Source: Phytophthora hibernalis
Lineage: Eukaryota; Oomycota; Peronosporomycetes; Peronosporales; Peronosporaceae
NCBI GenBank assembly: GCA_012656075.1
Contig: JAAKBF010000056.1
Location: forward strand, 682,001 to 746,000
Reading direction: 5' to 3'
Length of the DNA stretch: 64,000 bases
Shown here: piece after piece, positions 23,175 to 35,476 of the stretch
Layout of the letters: each line of letters begins with the position of its first letter
Numbering within the stretch: position 1 is the first letter of the stretch
The notes under the pieces: model-generated
Seen by the model: only the letters and a program-made list of their open reading frames with translations
Database searches by the model: none
What the model was told of the DNA's origin: nothing
Translations under genes and position numbers: made by a program

Positions 23175-23353
23175 AAGTATCTGTTCCAGTGGGCCACCGT
23201 GTGTTTCACCATGTCCTCTGACACCGCGAGACATGCAGCTACACGCTGATGTACGGCTCGCTTCTCGGGGTCCCGTAGTTCGCGAGCTTCGTCCAAAAAA
23301 TACGTGTATGCACGTATGATGAGCAGTTTCTCGTGTGCTGTTAGAGGCCGCAT
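23175..23353 (-). pseudogene. DDE transposase N-terminus fragment
   Basis: From 23353 the minus strand reads LTAHEKLLIIRAYTYFLDEA, then RELRDPEKRAVHQRVAACLA and MVKHTVAHWNRY. I recognise this helix-turn-helix N-terminus from DDE-superfamily (Tc1/mariner-like) transposases that are common in Phytophthora. The catalytic domain is missing; the fragment stops at the edge of the gypsy RT. Confidence 0.65.
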
Positions 23354-24259
23354 GCTAGAGGCAAAAACAAAAGTGAGGCCTAGTAAACAGAAATATATGC
23401 TCTCTACATGCTGACGATTCTTTTGGTGTTCTTAGATTTTTCGTGCGGTCAATATTTTTATTTTATGATCAAATGACAAATCTGGTGTCCACGCGTAAGC
23501 CCCAAATCAGCTCTCATTTGCGAATCTGCCACCTAGCGACCAAGTGCGACACTAATTTGCCCCACCCCACTCACCACATCGAACCCTCTCTCATGTCCCG
23601 CCAATTGATGCTTCTACTACCCGAGGATTCCTTGGCGGAACGCCAAAACTCCTAACGGGTCCTGAGTAGGCATACATTGATGACGACTCGGGGTCAGACC
23701 GCGTATCGTACCGTGCGACATATCAGGCCTGAACGAAGCGGATGTCGAGCTTACCGAAGAAGGACGTTTGTGGGTACAACGCGAATCGTGCTTATCGCTG
23801 TCGGGTTTCGACAGGGATCTGGCTGCGGGGCCCCGCAGAGCCGACCGGTACTCACCATGCTAGAGGAATGACCACTCTACGGTCAAGTCGTAGCCTACGA
23901 TGATCAGGTTGTCACTATTCGACACGGCGACGATACCACCCAAGTTGTAGCCCCCAAGTGGTAGATGTTGAGCTGAGCATCGCGATTCTGATCCTGAAGG
24001 CATCGCTACTGTGTCTTTTGACCGCCCGCATGATCATTAGGCAAGCCCACGCTCGGCTCTTGGAACCCATGTCATTCGTTGACTATTAGTGGGTGTTGTT
24101 GTCCCCACCACCTTCAAATCAGGTTTTCTGAATGGATCCAGGTTCGGGACGGGACACCTCATTCAGCCTACGTCACGTCGTTGACTTCGGGGTTTGCATG
24201 GATGGGAACCCAGCGGCGTCACCTGATATTCCTCTGGAATTCCAGTCCTGGGAGGACCC
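23354..24259. other. Repeat remnant upstream of the DIRS-like element
   Basis: No intact gene. Around 23875-23960 a frame reads YGQVVAYDDQVVTIRHGDD, which resembles YGQVVDYDYDHVVVCVS of the DIRS-like element at about 24880. This part is therefore probably a second, older copy of the same ORF. Confidence 0.4.
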
Positions 24260-24357
24260 CAGGCACCAGATTTGAATGGGGCTCGGTGTAGCTGACCACA
24301 ATGGGGCTGACCACAATGTGGTCAGCTACACCGAGCCCCATTCAAATCTGGTGCCTG
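24260..24357. repeat. Perfect 41-bp inverted repeat with 16-nt spacer
   Basis: 24260-24300 is the exact reverse complement of 24317-24357. The spacer (atggggctgaccacaa) partly repeats the inner end of the left arm (gctgaccacaatg). It lies at the left edge of the DIRS-like element. Perfect arms mean it formed recently. Confidence 0.95.
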
Positions 24358-24759
24358 TGCAGCGGCAAATGCTGCGGCGCGACGAGCTCCGGAAGCGCCC
24401 CCGTCGAACGACATGTGTCTGTCGAAAGTTCAGTGCCACGACCGGCCAGAGGTGCGGCTACGCCGGCGCACTCTGAACAGACTCAGTTTGTGGAGTTTAT
24501 GAACGCGCTGGAAGCCTGTCCGACTGACATCACTCATGGTGACTTTGGCATCCCGGGGGCGGCGATTCCGGCACCTGAAGCCACCAACCGGACAAATGGT
24601 GTGCGCAGAGCAGGTCCATCAGGCGAGGCGTCCAGTGGTGAGGAAGAATCCGATGCATCGATGTGCATTCTCGCTGCGCTGACAGAACAACCATATTTAT
24701 TCCATCACTACACCCGGTAGATCAGAGCGTCGGGACGAGAGTTCCTGTCAAGCCGTGCG

Positions 24760-26168
24760 AGCGTCAGCGTGTCGCTCGCGGTAGTCGCGCGACGTGCCGT
24801 GCCTGCAGACGAAGCCAACGGTGCGGGTGCAGACGAACTACTCCGCCGTCCGGTTGTGACACGCCGACAAGACAAGTTCTGGTACGGCCAAGTTGTTGAC
24901 TACGATTACGACCATGTCGTCGTGTGCGTCAGTACAGCGGATGTCCAGACGCTCATCATCCCGAAGGATAACATCTCGGAGGTCGCGCCTGCGATCAGTG
25001 CCTGGGCTATCTGCCATTAATTACGACGACGATCGCCTCGCCGAGATGCAAGGTGTCATTCTTGACCGGCTTCTTGACGCCAACCAATCCAAAGCGACAC
25101 GACGAATCGGCGCACTGTCTGACATTATCGAACCCGACGAATTGCCTACTGGGGGGTCAGTTGTACGTTGGGTGTGTCCGCAAACCGGAGCCTAGTCGAC
25201 CACGAGTATTCAACACGTGATCGACTTCGGCTTCTACCACGACGGTGGGAACCGGCGCCCGCGCAACGTCAAGCTCGGCGACACCTTTACCGCAACCCGA
25301 AATACGCACCCGATTTGGCGCCCGACTCACCGCGATCGATTTCGCCACATCTGGCGCGTCAGACCAAGCGTAGACGTGTTGCTTCTCGCACCGAAGTCGT
25401 TGCACCAACCACGGCGAAGGAAACGCGCCTCGGATTCGTCTCGACGACTGGCTACGCGATGACGAATCTGACGACAATAATATCGGCCCAAGTGAAGAGG
25501 ACAAGGTACCGACGCCGAAGCGCTGTCGGGCCGCTGTGGATCACGCTACGGAAGCCAATATCTTGGCGGACGATCCTGTGCTACTACGCTCCTGCGCCGA
25601 ACGTCTCCACGGCAGCGCCAACCAACCACGCGTCCTATCTGAATCGGACATCGTCCCTGCAGCCGCACTACGGTGCGCGACACGAATTCCGCCCAACGCA
25701 CTTGCAACAAGTTATCCATCGTACAATTACTGCACCGCAACATCAAGGTATGGACACCGCTGATTTCGTTGAACTTACCCTATCGGCGCGTGCTACCAAG
25801 TTTCAGCCACACCCTGCCATCCTGGGTCGACTATTTGACTTCAATTCGGTGTCCGCGGCTTCTCGGTGCTTCATTTCAAGCGGTCCAACACAACTGCACG
25901 CAGAAAATGGCGCCAAGAAGGTCGTGTGAACATGTCCAACTTCTCGTCAAAGGTTGATCTGCTAGAACTAAACAAAGAAGCTACCCCTTCAGGCATCCGT
26001 GAGTGTTTCATGGTGTTCCCGACGTACAACGAAGTCTTTTACGATTGCCACACGCAACGAATCGTTAGCCACGCGCGGCCGTTCTGTGATGAGCCCGAGG
26101 ACTACAAGGACTGGACACCCGAGGACATTCGCTCAGTCGCGTTCTGGTTGGACTCCATTTTCGAATAA
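24760..26168 (+). pseudogene. DIRS-like element gag-like ORF
   Basis: A GC-rich stretch with frames that can be joined by a few shifts: DKFWYGQVVDYDYDHVVVCV near 24880, SDIIEPDELPTGGSVVRWVC near 25120-25190 and ATPSGIRECFMVFPTYNEVF near 25980. No zinc knuckle or other domain is recognised. Assignment as gag rests on its place before the RT and on a related remnant at 23.9 kb. Confidence 0.45.
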
Positions 26169-27139
26169 TTTCGCCGCAGCACTGCAGATGACATCAGCAC
26201 CGGTGGCTGTTCTCGGGCTGAAGTTTTGCAGCGCCTCACGCTCAAGGATCACGAGCTACAAGGTTTACTGTACTCGCTTCAGTCGACCAAGATCGCCGCA
26301 TTCGGGTCCAGCGGCAGTAGTGCGCGAGCGGATCAACAATCAGGACCTCGACCGATATGTTTTGTCCAGTCAGCACGTGCATATGTCAGTAGGGACCGAC
26401 ACCCACGCAATCGACTCCGCCGACATCCTGGTTGTTGACTCGGCGGCGAACCCCAGTCAACAACCGCGCTATGTGCATGAAGTTTCTGTCCGCACGCGGC
26501 TGCCAATTCGATGAACATCGCTGCTCGCGCTCGCACTCAACCAACGTCGAAGTCCCATCGATTGTGCTCCGGTATGTGGGTGAACATTTGGGCGGCCTGC
26601 GTCGTGATCTGGCTTAACGTCAACCGGTGACCGAGACCCCGGCGTCACGAAGGCTATGCTCTTGGCCCAATTCGACGGCGAGTTGCAACCGTTTGAGATC
26701 GAGAGGCGCGCCGCACAGGCGGTCACGTATCTACGCCACGGGATCAATCTGCCCAAGCCACCAGCACAACCGGCGATCGTCGACGGACCACCCGTATTTG
26801 CCGTAGACACGGATCAACGGCGAGCTCTATCCCAACATATTCGTGCAGCAAAACTGTCTCTCGACGACGCCGTTCTCTTCTGGCGAGGTCAAACACGACC
26901 CTCTCCACCGAACCCTGCGCTCAGACCTGACCTTCTCGATTGGCTGCTACATGGGTACGAGCACCACGACGCGATCGTGGCAATTGAACGAAGTGGCGTG
27001 GCGCACCAGTTCTACAACAAGACAAGCAACAGCAACGAAGAACAGCGGAACCACAAGTCAGCAGCAACAATGGCAAACGCGTTACGAAGGAGCATTCGTG
27101 ATGGTCAAGCCACAGGCACGTATATGGTAGAAGATGAGG

Positions 27140-27830
27140 ACATCCTGCTCCATTGGGGGATTTGTACATCTGGGCCCGTTCGCGTATGTGCCAAAAGTCC
27201 GACTCCGATCCGCGCGAGGAAGCTCGCACCATCCACGACTTATCTTATCCGAAGCTAGACTCCATGACTAGCCATTCACGACGATCAGTCTGCCACCTCT
27301 TCGCTACATGTATGTGTGCGCACTCGCACGCCGCATTGGAAATTCCCGCGCAACTCACCCAAATGTAGCCATCTTGATACGCAAGGGCGATGTCAAAGGA
27401 ACATTCAGGCACATTCACGTCGGTCCGGCAGTCAGCCGATGATTCGTTGGTCGGCTCGTGGCCGAACACGCTACTGTCATCGACCTCTCGCTGCCGTTTG
27501 GGTGGACAGGTTCACCAGCTCATGATGGCATGTTCGGTGGCGCAATTCCATACCTTGTTCACAGGGAAAGCCCAAAGTCAATCCACCCAAGATCCAACGA
27601 CACCACGCCTTTTTCGCGTACGAATGGGTGGACGACCACATTCAGATCGAGGTTGCTAATCCAGAACGCATGGATCTCTGTGAGCTTGCTCTTCGGACCT
27701 CCATGGTGGTTACGCTGGAACCGCGCGCCATTAACGAGAAGAAGTTTAGCGAGTGATCAACGCCTCGGTCTAGAATGGGACATGACGGCCGGCACAGGCT
27801 CGATACCAAGGATCAAGATCAACAAGGCCC
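27140..27830 (+). pseudogene. DIRS-like reverse transcriptase
   Basis: RT blocks can be read across shifted frames: SDSDPREEARTIHDLSYP (27195-27250), LIRKGDVKGTFRHIHV (from about 27375), IDLSLPFGWTGSPAHDGMF (27480-27535) and FAYEWVDDHIQIEV (27610-27655) with the catalytic VDD. The IHDLS and WVDDH forms are those of DIRS-type RTs rather than gypsy or copia. Frameshifts at about 27250-27370 and 27600 inactivate it. Confidence 0.75.
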
Positions 27831-28689
27831 GCGAACGAATGGCTGCAATGCTCAATGCAAACCGGAGTACGAATAAGCACCTTTTCCAGCTACTGGGAAG
27901 CTTATACCACGTGTGCTTTTGCTTCCGGCCAGCAAAGCCTCTGTATCTACGGATCGTCGATGTATAAAAATAGGCTCCAGTATTTGCGTCAATCACACTA
28001 CCACTGGATGCGCTACACCATCTCGAGTGGTTCGATCACGTCCTACGGCATGGTCGTCTGCGCGGCGTCCCAACTGCGCATTTTGGTGCTCTACCTCCGG
28101 CGAAGTCCCACCTGTACATGAACGCATCGAATGCTGGTCTTTGTGTCATTAGCTCAGCGCACCAGCAGTTCATCCGCATCCGCTTCGACGAGGACGAAGC
28201 CAAACGGACAGCATCTCCACCGGTTGGCGGCAAAGTAGGCTATAAAATGGCGTTTGTCGGCCATTTGCCAACGTGCTGGTGAACCTTTTCTAGCACGCCC
28301 CAAGGCATTCACACCGGTAACAGCGGCTTCACAGACCAATGCTGCGATCGGTTCTGCTAGAAGTGCTACAAGACGACGTGGTGGAGGTTGTTAGTCGCTG
28401 AAATACTATTTGAATCGATTCTAGATGAGGAGAAGGTGCAGGTGGCCTTCTTCGGTCGGTAGAATCCCTTATCGTTCGTGCGGTGTGCTGGCAGCACTGC
28501 TGCTGAGTTTTGTCGACTTCAGCAAAAATCCTGACAAAGTTATTGACTTTTATGTCGGAATCGTCGCTTCGGCAAAAGTTATTGTGTTTTGCCCAACCGG
28601 TGGATAGCCGTAAAATAGAGGCTTGGCAAATTGTTTGCCAAAATTTGAATTTGCTCAAAAGTTTTCAAACCGGTGAAGATGCTCTGATA

Positions 28690-28920
28690 ATGTCTAAAAA
28701 GCTCATTATCAACGTCCGCGAGCAACTGAGCGCCGTACTAGCACTGCTTGAGTGGGGGCCATCGATAGCCGGTCCCTCACATGCCGCCGCCGCCCATATC
28801 CAGTGCTGGATTGACAACCAATCGGCGGTGGCATGGATCAACAAGCTCTAGAGCTCGAACGAGTACGCACACGAGATCAATCGGGTGCTCGGTGCAGAGG
28901 AAGCAACATGGAACATTCGA
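28690..28920 (+). pseudogene. DIRS-like RNase H
   Basis: The frame reads INVREQLSAVLALLEWGPSI, then CWIDNQSAVAWINKL with the conserved Asp-Asn and Trp of DIRS RNase H. A stop follows at 28850, and further residues are readable after it. A GC-poor insert of about 300 bp (roughly 28395-28690) separates it from the RT, probably a secondary insertion. Confidence 0.6.
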
Positions 28921-29215
28921 CTGTCCGCTTCACATTTCGACCAAATACTTGGCCGATTTGTGATCACGCGTTTGCTCTTGGAACACATTGTCATGGTGGG
29001 CTAACATCACGTCTTGACAACATGTCTTCGTCCGATCAGCGTACCGCAAGATATATATCGTCGCCCTTCAGCATGCGTCCCTCGCAGACACCTCGCGACG
29101 ACAATACCAGTCAACCTGGAACCAGTGGATTTGATGTTGCGCAGTATACGGATACTCACGTCGGCTCCCACGCGACGACGCACGCCAGCAATCAATACAC
29201 CTCGCTCTCTTCGCT

Positions 29216-30060
29216 GTGCTCAATTGGACACGTCCATTCAGCGGAACACCGAACTCCCTCGGCATCGTCCAGTCCAAAATCAGCCACCTTGGCTGGCATC
29301 ATCGCGCCTTCCGCGGATTCGTTCCGGTTCTCCAACCTGACATCTGCTCGTCTTACAAGGCATGCAGCGCGTCGGACACCTGTGTCACCGTCGGCAACCA
29401 GTCACAATCGACCTGCTCCGCGCCCTCTGCAATGGAATCGACCCCAATATCACCCAACAGCGAGTTCTTCTGGGGGCTACGCTGGTGGCCTTCTTTTCTA
29501 CTAAGAAGATCGGAGTACCTCGCCAAAGGAGGCCGCCGTCATGCGTACGCGCTCAAAGTCCGCGACGTCAGTCTGGTCGACAACAACGGTAACTAAACGG
29601 TGTCCGCGACCAGCGCAGTCGAAGTCAAGATTAACCTAAGAGCGAGCAAGGCCGATCAAGCAGGCATAGGCGCAACGAGATGGATGCGCAAATCCTGAGA
29701 CCAAGCCTTGTGTCCAGTGTTGGCGGCCGCGCTGCTCCTCAAGAATGCCAAAAGGTGCGACTGCCACCGACGGCTGCACTGTTTTCCGTGTCAATGAAAT
29801 GCATGTTGACCGACAAGGAAGTTGACAAAGCTCTCCGCTGGACGGCTGTCGAATGCAAGATTGAGCCATCAACCATCTCGTGTCATTCGCATAGAATTGG
29901 AGGTGCAACAGTTCTTCTCGAAGCCGGCGCCGAAGGAGTTGTAATAAAGCAACATGGTCGCCAGCATTCGAGGGCTACACAAGACTCACAGCAGCATCCG
30001 CCCGACGACTCACATCCGCCATGATCACGATAGTTCCAGATCACGAGAACAAGCCACTGG
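29216..30060 (+). pseudogene. DIRS-like tyrosine recombinase
   Basis: The N-terminal part reads across shifts (SKISHLGWHHRAFRGFVPVL; LRALCNGIDPNITQQRVLLG). The catalytic part has ISCHSHRIGGATVLLEAGAE, the HxxR box, and after it VIKQHGRQ and, in a shifted frame, EGYTRLTAA, which supplies the nucleophilic Tyr. Tyrosine recombinases cut and join the circular cDNA. The break between HxxR and Tyr (about 29950) and others upstream make it inactive. Confidence 0.75.
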
Positions 30061-30551
30061 GAAAGGCACCTTCGTGAGGTTAGAAACACGTACGAATCAT
30101 TATGGGAAATCCGGTCCCTCAAGCCCTGCTCTCGTGCCTCCTCTAACCTCAATGGAAATATGTGTCTTTGCCCCAATGCCCTGTCTCATTACGAGCGTCT
30201 ACATGTACTGCATCACCCGCTTCAACATCGGCAGTCACATCAATGAAATGCTGTATTGGAGAGCCCCTGAATGAGATACACGATTGAAGGGGTACGACAA
30301 GGCATCAGAACTGAATGGGTTGAAGCTCTCCCAGAATAATATTGGCATAAGTTCTAATAGAATTATAATACAACACCTTTTTGCTACTAATGCCGTGCGT
30401 TGACCCAATTCTCTAGTATTTTTTGCGGTAACATCGACTTACACCCTATTCGCGTCGATGTACCGCCTAATTTATGAATCTATCTAAATGTCTTCGCAAA
30501 TCTTATATCATTACATACTTTTGAAAAATACTGCTCTTCGTAATTTTTAAA

Positions 30552-30594
30552 TTTTTGATAATGACACCTTTTAAAAAGGTGTCATTATCAAAAA
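30552..30594. repeat. Perfect 21-bp AT-rich palindrome
   Basis: 30552-30572 and 30574-30594 are exact reverse complements around a single A; the core is GATAATGACACC. To the right, ATATAAGTATTAAATTTTTA recurs at about 30606 and 30680, so the palindrome is part of a small AT-rich repeat region of about 190 bp. Confidence 0.9.
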
Positions 30595-30785
30595 CTTATA
30601 TTTTAATATAAGTATTAAATTTTTAAATTTTTTGATATAAGTATTAACAGTGGTCGACAGCATCGAGGACGTTTTTTTAATATAAGTATTAAATTTTTAA
30701 ATTTTTGAAACAAGTATTAACATGTAAAATACATCGGTGTAGTAAACAAACAGTCAGCGATATGCAGATTCAAGAATAGTGGAGG

Positions 30786-31024
30786 TACCGTATTCCTTCT
30801 GTGCTTACTGACATCCATTTCACGATTTGAATGTGGCCCCACAAGCAAACATAAAAGTTACCTGGATTTCAGCATATCCCTTCAAATCGAATGTTGTGGT
30901 ACACTGTCTGTTTCTCACTGAATCTGTCAGTTAGCACATAAGGTGCTGCAATCGCCGACAGCTGATTGGCTGTAAAGACTGTCAGTAATGAGTGCTCGTC
31001 AGTAAGCACAGAAGGAATACGGTA
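30786..31024. mobile_element. MITE with perfect 27-bp inverted ends, TA-flanked
   Basis: 30786-30812 (TACCGTATTCCTTCTGTGCT...) is repeated exactly in inverted orientation at 30998-31024. If the outer TA on each side is the target duplication, the element is 30788-31022 (235 bp) with CCGTATTCC...GGAATACGG ends. A TA duplication and this size point to a Tc1/mariner-type (Stowaway-like) MITE. The inside does not code. Perfect ends suggest recent movement. It lies 290 bp beyond the 3' end of the first ABC gene. Confidence 0.8.
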
Positions 31025-31311
31025 TTGATTATTACAACTGATGTGTGATTTTCAACAAACGCACGTGGTGTCATCTCTATTTGAAACGACCATATCCAAA
31101 GTCGCATTGCAAGATGAGATTTTACTGTTGGTTTGATCATCAAAGCTTACGAGGTGCTTGCTTTCTCATTAAGAAGCAGAGCTATATTTACTGCATGGAT
31201 ACTTTGCATTTAAGGTAAAGTTCAAAAGAAATGTATATTACTTGTTTAGGAAGTAGGACCCAACTACATGTAAGTGCGTGTATCTCGCTCGAGTCCAGGA
31301 CTGCTAGGCAT

Positions 31312-34300
31312 CTACCGCTTCTGGTGGTTGATGTAGCGCAGCGCCATCAGCCCGAGGATGCGGAAGAGAATGATGCACCCGATCACAACGAAAAAGTAGC
31401 GGGTGATGCTATCGTGCTCGAAGCCAAAGTACTGCTCCGTGTACTCCTTGATGGTAATGTGGCCGACAGTCGCAGGTGAGTCCGCCATTGGCTGGCAACC
31501 GAGCTGAGAGCCAACATTCTCGTACGACTGCGTGGTCTCATTCCAAGTCGGTAACTCGTCACAGTCAGCGAACACCAGCGCCTCCATGATCGAAAGAGGG
31601 AAGCGCAAAGGAGAAATCTTGTACAACCACGTGTAACCCGACGGAATGGAGTAGGCCGGAGGGCTGAACCCCATGAACATCATGAAGATAGCGTTGAACA
31701 TCAGTCCGATGATAGCCGCCACCTCTTCACTCGGCATCGCGTAGGCGAACATCATACCCATATAGACTTGCATCAGAACCATGAGTGAAATCGCCAGCCA
31801 AAAGAGCACACCGGTACCAAAACCCGTGAAGCCCACGAACGGGTAATACACGACCGTGAAGAGGGCACCACTAATGAAGCAGTACGGGATTTCCGCCAGT
31901 GTAGACCCCACGAAGTACCACAACGCATTGTACGTCTGCGCCGCACGCTCCCGGTAGAAGGAGGCACGCTCGGAGCAGGCCAGGGGGAGAACGCTCTGAA
32001 AAGTCATCATTGCCTGAAAAAGAGCAGCAGTGAAGACCATGCCGACACCCGAGTTGAGACCGGAGTAGGACGCGTAGTCAACATCGACGAAAATCAAGCC
32101 AAACACCACCGCGAGGAAGAGCGCAAGATACATGCGTGTAAGCGTGTAACTGGGCGTACGCCAGTACATTACAATGAAGCGCCACACCACGAACTTCATC
32201 TGCGTCTTCGAGTCCGCGGCTCGTTTCTCGCCGTAGACCATCTCCGGAAGATCCGGTGACGGCACAGTAATCCCTTCCTTGGCCATGTTCGTTTTCAAAA
32301 CGTCATTAAGCGGACTGCTCTTGAAACAACGCACAAAGTCCGTGGCGTCAGCCGCCGCATTGCCCACACCGGCACCAATACACTCCAGCATCCACGTCGC
32401 TGGGTTGTAACCCAGTGGAAGTGGAGATACACCGGGGATACTCTCGAAGTAGTTAACCAAATTGCTACACTTTTCACCCAGTTCACCATAGAAGACCGTC
32501 TCACCTCCGCGCTTCAGGAGCAGCAGGCTATCGAACAGGTAGAACACTTCCGACGACGGCTGGTGAATCGTACAGATAATGGTGCGGCCTGAGTTGGCCA
32601 CCTTACGAACACCGTCCATGATTAGTTTAGCCGATCGAGCATCAAGGCCACTCGTCGGTTCATCCAGGAAAATCACACTCGGCTGGGCAGCAAGTTCCAC
32701 ACCGATCGTCAAACGCTTCATCTGCTCCACGGAGCTGCCGCGGATGATCTGGTCGGCTATATCCTCCAAACCGAGCAGCTCAATGCACTCGTTCACCGAG
32801 TCGTACTTCTTCGAGTCCGGAATCGATGCGTCCTGGCGCAGGAATGAGCTGAAGGTCAACGCCTCGCGAATGGTGGCCGCTTCCGAGTGCACGTCCATTT
32901 GCTCGCAGTAGCCCGTGCAGCGACGAATAGCCAGGTCGTTGGCCTCGTAGCCGTTCAACAGAATTTTGCCAGTGATCTTGCCCGAAGTTTTGCGTCCTGC
33001 AATCACGTCCATCAAAGTAGTTTTACCAGCGCCGGAAGAACCCATGAGAGCCGTGATCGATCCAGGAACTGCAAAACCGTTGATACCCTTGAGCAGCTCG
33101 AGTTGTTCCTTCGGGTTGTGTGGGTTTGGTACGAAGTAGTGCAAGTCTTCGAAGGCCATCGTCACCGGGGTGAAGTTCTTCTCACGGGTGTCGAGCTGCA
33201 CAACGTAGTCACTCGTTGATTCGGTCGGTCCTTTGTTCTTAGGCGTTGCTAGCTGCGCGTACGACTCGTCCTCAATCGGCTTTTCCGACACGTCCACGTT
33301 CTCAGGAGCTTCGTAACGGAGGTATTCGAGTCCCAGGAAAGACATGAACATGAAAAGGATGTACATCGCAAATGTGTAGATGATACCATACGTGATCCAT
33401 GACTTCTCGGTTTCGATGCCAAACAAGTCCAGGTAGTACACTCCCATCGTCATTCCGTAGTCTGCGCAGTAGTCCACACCGTCGTACACACAGACGTCCA
33501 TATTGTCTGATCGGTACTGGTTGATGGACAGTGCTCTGATACTCCAAGTCATGGGGCTGATCCAGTGTGCCCAGATGAGGTAGTCAGGAATCTGACTCTT
33601 GGTCACGATGAAACCCGCAAAGATGATGAACACGAGGACAGACACCATGCCCAAGGGGTGACGATGTTTTCATTTGGCCCAACCGAGCTCAGGAAGAAGA
33701 ACCACATACCCATGGCCAGGTTCATCACAAAGAGTACGAACTCAAAGATGATGAACAGCGTGAACTCGGCCTCGAACCCGCACAACCAATAGACGAGTGA
33801 CCCGAAAATGATCGTCTCGACTAACGCCAATGGAATCTGACTTGCCGACGTTGCCAGCACGTATGACGCCGTCCGGAAGAAGTTAGCACCGCGTTGCTTG
33901 TAAAAGACTTCACGCTCCGCCATGTAGGTCGCGATTTGCGAGGACTGGCCCATCGACAAGAACATGACCGACGAGAACACGACACCCAGCACAACCGAAA
34001 CTTGGGTCGGGTCGAAATCGTAGAAAACCGTGCAGAAGAGCAATCCCATCACTGCGATCATCAGCACACGCCCGAAGATGAAAGGCTTGTTCCGATACGT
34101 GATGGTGAGCTGACGTCTGAGCAGTGTCATAGTGCTGTCGATAAAAGACTGACTGAACATGGGCATCGGGTTCATATTCTGCTCGACGCTGTTCAGCAGC
34201 TCGGGATCGTACGGAGCCTCCAGCGCGTACATTGAGTCGATGTAAATGCGCGACTCACGGAAGGCATCCGCAAACTCACTGGCACGGCGTGGTTGCTTCG

Positions 34301-35419
34301 TTGAATGTTCAACTTGGTATTGGTACTGCTCGTGGGTACCCAAATCCAAAAGGTAGTCGGCGATGTCACGTTGGGGAGGACACTTGAAACCAAGGGACTC
34401 AAAGTAACTTTCCACCTTGCTGCACGGTCCGTGATACATCATTTGACCTTCGTTCAGGATCATGACATCGTCAAACAGAGCAAACACCTCAGGGGATGGT
34501 TGCAGCAAAGCGATAACCACCGTCTTGCGGAGCGTGTGGGCCACACTGCGCTGCGTGTTGATGATGTCGTATGTGGCCGCACTGTCAAGCCCCGTACTGA
34601 TCTCGTCCATTAGCGTCACGTACTTGGTACCGAACTCCATCTCACCGGTTGTCACGCGCTTGCGTTCACCGCCGGACACACCACGAGTCATGGCGTCGCC
34701 CACGATGGTGTCCTGGCAGTTCTGCAGTCCGAGCTGCTGGATAATCACATCTGGGTAGTGTGCGAACATGGCGTTCGCAGCTCGTAGAGCCTCTTCGTTT
34801 TCCTCAGCGGTGCCCTGGGAGAGCATCTTTTTACCGTGCTCCGATAGCTCAGCTCCGCAGAATTGGTGGGCATATTGAAGCGTCTCCTTCGCTGTCAGCA
34901 CGGGGTAGTGCTTGTCGCGCTGGTTCACGTACGCCACAAACTGTGGTAGCGTCTTGATAATTTGCTCCCGTGGCACATTATTGAACGAAATGCCGCCTTC
35001 CACCGAAATGTTCTTGGTCATGGGGAACCGAGCACTAAGCATCTTCAGCAGAGCCGACTTGCCAGATCCTGGCTGGCCGAGCAGTAGCGTGATCTTGCCT
35101 GGTGAGAACACACCGCTGACATCCTTGAGGATCTCTTTGCGCACGACGCGCTTCTCGGGGCTAACAAAGTCTTTTTCAAGGTGTTGGGGATGGTCGGTAG
35201 CTCGTACTTGCTGTCATCATCCACCACCACGACGTCCGCAGTGACCGACAAGTTGCTGAAGCGGACGTCCATCTGAGGCATGGCTGAGCCTAAGGCCTTT
35301 CCGATCTTGGCAGCGATGTGCTCGTGCAGAACCTGCGGACCCTCGGCCATCAACGCCTCTCCGGACTCATACCCGAGCCTCTTGCGGGTGGCCCGAGACT
35401 CCGCGAACGTGTTTTCCAT
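31312..35419 (-). CDS. PDR/ABCG full-size multidrug transporter 1
   Basis: A full-size ABC transporter in the order NBD1-TMD1-NBD2-TMD2. NBD1 has Walker A GQPGSGKSALLK, signature GVSGGERKRVTTGE and Walker B VTLMDEISTGLD. NBD2 has GSSGAGKTTLMD, the degenerate signature SSVEQMKRLTIG and VIFLDEPTSGLD. Each half ends in a hydrophobic six-helix block. PDR proteins sit in the plasma membrane and export drugs and lipids. The ATG at 35419 lies 39 bp after a core promoter match. The frame breaks twice, at 35171 and at the G4 run 33655-33658 (plus strand). Adding one base at each gives 1369 residues, normal for PDR, with all motifs intact, so consensus errors are more likely than a pseudogene. A tandem paralogue lies upstream. 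Confidence 0.93.
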
Positions 35420-35457
35420 CCTCTCTGGTCGTTTCTTGGTCGGCTTGTGGGTTTGAC

Positions 35458-35476
35458 AGGAAATTCGAGAGTGAGT
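35458..35476 (-). promoter_or_regulatory. Oomycete Inr+FPR core promoter, ABC gene 1
   Basis: The minus strand reads ACTCACTCTCGAATTTCCT, 16 of 19 positions of the published oomycete consensus GCTCATTYYNCAWTTTNYY. It ends 38 bases before the ATG at 35419, the usual distance for the short leaders of oomycetes. Confidence 0.7.

Larger units (their letters stand above)
24358..30060 (+). mobile_element. Decayed DIRS-like retrotransposon
   Basis: One strand carries, in the order expected for DIRS elements, a gag-like ORF, an RT with the motif WVDDH, an RNase H and a tyrosine recombinase with the HxxR motif. DIRS elements integrate as DNA circles with the recombinase and so have no integrase and make no target duplication. 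All ORFs are broken by frameshifts. I could not locate the split terminal repeats or internal complementary region that would fix its ends; the start given is the inner edge of the hairpin at 24260-24357. Confidence 0.75.
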
